From: CADEDV01 sp036383515
Lineage (GTDB): Bacteria > Bacteroidota > Bacteroidia > Chitinophagales > Chitinophagaceae
Assembly (NCBI GenBank): GCA_036383515.1
Contig: DASVOE010000123.1
Coordinates: 1-63,194, forward strand
Direction of reading: 5' to 3'
DNA: 63,194 nt
In this document: positions 60,959-63,194 of the stretch, piece after piece
How positions within the stretch are numbered: position 1 is the first letter of the stretch
Layout: each line of letters opens with the position of its first letter
Program-made: the position numbers and the translations under genes
Notes under the pieces: generated by a model
What the model saw: only the letters and a program-made list of their open reading frames with translations
Told to the model about the DNA's origin: nothing
Database searches by the model: none

Positions 60959-61958
60959 GTGAGTCTTTTTTGTTAAACAATGGTATTGCTACAAAACTAA
61001 TCAAACCGCCAACGAGAATGACTGCCGTTTGTGCCAGCCATAATAACCAGCCAAAGGCTAATGCGATTCCTTTTTGCAATCCATATAGCTGCATTGTTTT
61101 TTCCAGGATGTAAGCATAGGCTCCGATGCCACCCGGCATAACGATCATTCCTACACTACCTGCAGATAAAACGGTAAATGCTTCTTTAATGCCATACTGT
61201 TCTGTTTCCTGTAAAGCAAAAAAGCCAATATAGCCACCACTGAGATACAACGACCACAAAGCAATCGTTAATAAAATAAACTGTCCTCTTTTTTTTAAAT
61301 GTTGTATGGCGGTGATTCCCTGCCATATTCTGCCGGCTATTTTTTTAAATACATTGATCAGATCATTAAAGTTTTTCTTTTTAATGATCATCCACGCTGC
61401 TATTAATACGATAACGATCCCGATTATGATCAATAAAATAACGTTGCCTGATATTTTTTTTTCTTCAGGTTGCTGGGGGGAATTAAAAAAGGTGTCAATG
61501 ATCTGTGAGTAGAGGCCCGGTTGAATACCCAATGTAATAGCAAATATGAGCAACAGGGTGATAGCATCAATAACCCGTTCAAGAATAATAGTACCCATCA
61601 ATTTGTCGGCCGGCACTTTTTCATAGCGGGCCAGTACCGTACATTTTAATACCTCACCCATGCGTGGGAAGGCCTGGTTAGCGAGATAGCCAATCATAAC
61701 GGCAAAAAATGTGTTTACTTTTCCCGGCTTATACCCAAGCGGTTCAATTAATAATCGCCAGCGCAACGCTCTTACATAATGACTAAGGATAAGGATACCA
61801 AAAACAGGAGCGATAAGCCAGTACCTTGCTCTTTTCAGCGCTAAATGTATTTGCGATTTATCGGCGTTGCTAAGGTCACGGATAGACCACCATACCAGGA
61901 ATATACCCAAACCAAAAAGGAAAATGTATTGTAATATGGTGCGGAGCCGTTTTTTCAT
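60945..61958 (-). CDS. LPG-synthase-TM/UPF0104-family membrane protein
   Basis: A 337-residue inner-membrane protein with about eight helices, matching the lysylphosphatidylglycerol synthase transmembrane (AglD/UPF0104) domain. Typical segments are ARYWLIAPVFGILILSHYVR near 45 and the C-terminal VMPGGIGAYAYILEKTMQLY near 277. The soluble aminoacyl-transferase domain is absent, so lysyl transfer is unlikely; flippase or glycan-lipid roles are possible. It overlaps rfaE2 by 14 bases, hinting at an envelope role. Confidence 0.85.
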   Translation of the reverse strand: MKKRLRTILQYIFLFGLGIFLVWWSIRDLSNADKSQIHLALKRARYWLIAPVFGILILSHYVRALRWRLLIEPLGYKPGKVNTFFAVMIGYLANQAFPRMGEVLKCTVLARYEKVPADKLMGTIILERVIDAITLLLIFAITLGIQPGLYSQIIDTFFNSPQQPEEKKISGNVILLIIIGIVIVLIAAWMIIKKKNFNDLINVFKKIAGRIWQGITAIQHLKKRGQFILLTIALWSLYLSGGYIGFFALQETEQYGIKEAFTVLSAGSVGMIVMPGGIGAYAYILEKTMQLYGLQKGIALAFGWLLWLAQTAVILVGGLISFVAIPLFNKKDSLEKT

Positions 61959-62011
61959 AAGTACCGAAAATAAACTGATGTAACCGATTCACAAAACAGC
62001 TTTGATGAACT

Positions 62012-62356
62012 TTATAATTTATTTCCTTCCTTGGGGAAAACGATCCATGGCTTAAAGGTCTTTGCTTTTTCAAAATCCATAATGGCATAAGAGATAATAA
62101 CAACCACATCACCCACCATTCCTTTACGGGCTGCCGGACCATTAAGACATACAATACCCGAGCCTCTTTTACCTTTTATGATATAGGTTTCCAGTCTTTC
62201 ACCATTATTTACATTCACCACCTGCACTTTTTCATTCTCTATCACATTTGCAGCCTCCATCAGTTCTTCATCCAGCGTAAGACTTCCTACATAATTAAGG
62301 TTAGCTTCCGTAATAGTAGCCCGGTGTATTTTTGATTTTAAAACTTCAATTTCCAT
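62012..62356 (-). CDS. panD: Aspartate 1-decarboxylase
   Basis: Converts aspartate to beta-alanine for pantothenate. The 114-residue proenzyme has the self-cleavage site Gly-Ser in NYVGSLTLDEELMEAANV near 24, which produces the pyruvoyl cofactor. NNGERLETYIIKGKRGSGIV near 50 and LNGPAARKGMVGDVVVIISY near 70 are also seen. It lies between panC (21 bases upstream) and the LPG-synthase-like gene. Confidence 0.95.
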   Translation of the reverse strand: MEIEVLKSKIHRATITEANLNYVGSLTLDEELMEAANVIENEKVQVVNVNNGERLETYIIKGKRGSGIVCLNGPAARKGMVGDVVVIISYAIMDFEKAKTFKPWIVFPKEGNKL

Positions 62357-62377
62357 AACTGCTCATCTATATTTTTA

Positions 62378-63194
62378 TCAATTTAAGGGTAGGTTATCTA
62401 TTAACCTTATTTCATTTATAAAAGCAGCAATAAGAGCTACCATTTTTTGATCCTTATTAAAAACTTCTATTGGTTCCAGTGTTTTAGCATTCACGATGAT
62501 TGCATAATCTACTTTAAAGCCTTTTTTGTTCAGCATAGCTATTGCCTGTTCCAGCAATTGATTGATATTTTTTTTATCCAGGTTATCTTTAATAAAACAA
62601 AGTGTCATGAAAATGGTTGCGGCTCTTTTTCGCTCCTCTTCATTAAGCCGGAGGTTGCGACTACTCATCGCCAATCCATCCGGTTCCCGCAGGGTAGGGC
62701 ATATATTCACTTTTACAGATCCATTCATCCCGATCAGTTCAATGAGTTTTATAATCACCATGCATTGCTGGCAATCTTTCTGGCCGAGGTAAAGATTACC
62801 AGGTTTTACGATATCCAATAACCTATGCATCACCATGCATACACCCTGGAAATGGCCAGGCCTGAATTTTCCTTCCAGTAAATTTTCTAAATGTCCCAGT
62901 TCATAATGTTGCCGGGGTTGCCCATCGGGATATATCTCCACTACAGATGGCAGCAGTAACGCATCACAACCCGCAGTTTCCAGCATCTCAATATCTTGTT
63001 CAATAGTTACAGGATATTTATTAAAATCTTTGGGATCGTTGAATTGCGCAGGATTAACAAAAATGCTGCTCACCGTAATTGAATTCTCTTTTTTGCAAGC
63101 CTCAATCAATGAAATATGTCCCTGGTGTAAAGCTCCCATCGTTGGAACAAAGCCAATTGATTTCCCTTTTTTCGCTTGGGCATCAAGGTAGTTG
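62378..63194 (-). CDS. panC: Pantothenate synthetase (partial, N-terminus off the window)
   Basis: Joins pantoate and beta-alanine with ATP. The frame is open to the right edge. Beyond the internal Met at 63139 it continues as YLDAQAKKGKSIGFVPT, the expected residues before the MGALHQGH motif, so the start lies about 10 residues beyond the window. Other motifs are VSSIFVNPAQFND, LYLGQKDCQQCMVI and LAMSSRNLRLNEEER. The next gene downstream is panD. Confidence 0.94.
   Translation of the reverse strand, partial: NYLDAQAKKGKSIGFVPTMGALHQGHISLIEACKKENSITVSSIFVNPAQFNDPKDFNKYPVTIEQDIEMLETAGCDALLLPSVVEIYPDGQPRQHYELGHLENLLEGKFRPGHFQGVCMVMHRLLDIVKPGNLYLGQKDCQQCMVIIKLIELIGMNGSVKVNICPTLREPDGLAMSSRNLRLNEEERKRAATIFMTLCFIKDNLDKKNINQLLEQAIAMLNKKGFKVDYAIIVNAKTLEPIEVFNKDQKMVALIAAFINEIRLIDNLPLN

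Noticed and set aside
60945..61958. Lysylphosphatidylglycerol synthase (MprF) as the full function
   Set aside because: Only the transmembrane domain is present; the catalytic aminoacyl-transfer domain is missing.

Overview
The window looks like a contig piece from a Bacteroidota chromosome, most likely family Chitinophagaceae. The signs are low GC, almost no Shine-Dalgarno sequences, repeated TAnnTTTG promoter elements, a PF14905-type TonB-linked beta-barrel receptor, an OmpA protein with thrombospondin type 3 repeats, a type IX secretion (T9SS) C-terminal domain, DUF1343/NamZ, and a PurM of about 400 residues. Genus placement is inference.

Layout. 0-5 kb: prmC, a small lipoprotein, an ExbB/ExbD energy-transducing pair, an SPFH protein and peptidase T. 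5-14 kb: FKBP isomerase, NamZ-like muramidase, fmt, a LysM protein, an RsmF-like rRNA methyltransferase and a secreted M28 peptidase. 13.7-15.3 kb: the clearest accessory patch, an IS110-family element whose transposase is split over an A_AAA_AAG heptamer, set among REP-like palindromes. 15.4-25 kb: rhomboid protease, asymmetric ABC-F ATPase, amino-acid permease, a MocR regulator divergent from a DMT exporter and acetyltransferases (one interrupted by an amber codon), ilvE and a short-chain dehydrogenase. 25-36 kb: porin-like protein, VIT-family transporter, rocD, VOC protein, ispE, a bifunctional-nuclease/UVR protein, etfBA, tilS, a second rhomboid and ribF. 36-47 kb: purM; a BlaI/M56 sensor pair with two perfect operators in its promoter; ftsE; two glycosyltransferases with a Gfo/Idh/MocA oxidoreductase; a large TonB-linked receptor. 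47-56 kb: tRNA-His, a tail-specific protease, DinB protein, a lipoprotein with three copies of an HGQPGHRC motif, a subtilase, OmpA/TSP3 and ALDH7. 56-63 kb: a leftward run panC-panD-LPG-synthase-like-rfaE2-ppk1-ppx-panB combining pantothenate, heptose and polyphosphate functions; panC runs off the right edge.

Most of the window is ordinary core metabolism and envelope biology. The points most worth attention are: (1) the M56 antirepressor fused to TonB-C, plug-like and T9SS C-terminal modules, with five short VVVxG(Y/H/R) repeats, controlled by BlaI through twin operators; (2) the HGQPGHRC triple-repeat lipoprotein; (3) the IS110 element with a possible programmed -1 frameshift, a possible left-end bridge-RNA region and REP-like surroundings; (4) repeat-derived in-frame segments inside fmt and the rRNA methyltransferase gene; (5) the ABC-F protein with one degenerate ATP site; (6) a terminator-bounded 180-base stretch that may encode a small RNA. 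No CRISPR array, prophage, rRNA operon or obvious defence island is seen.
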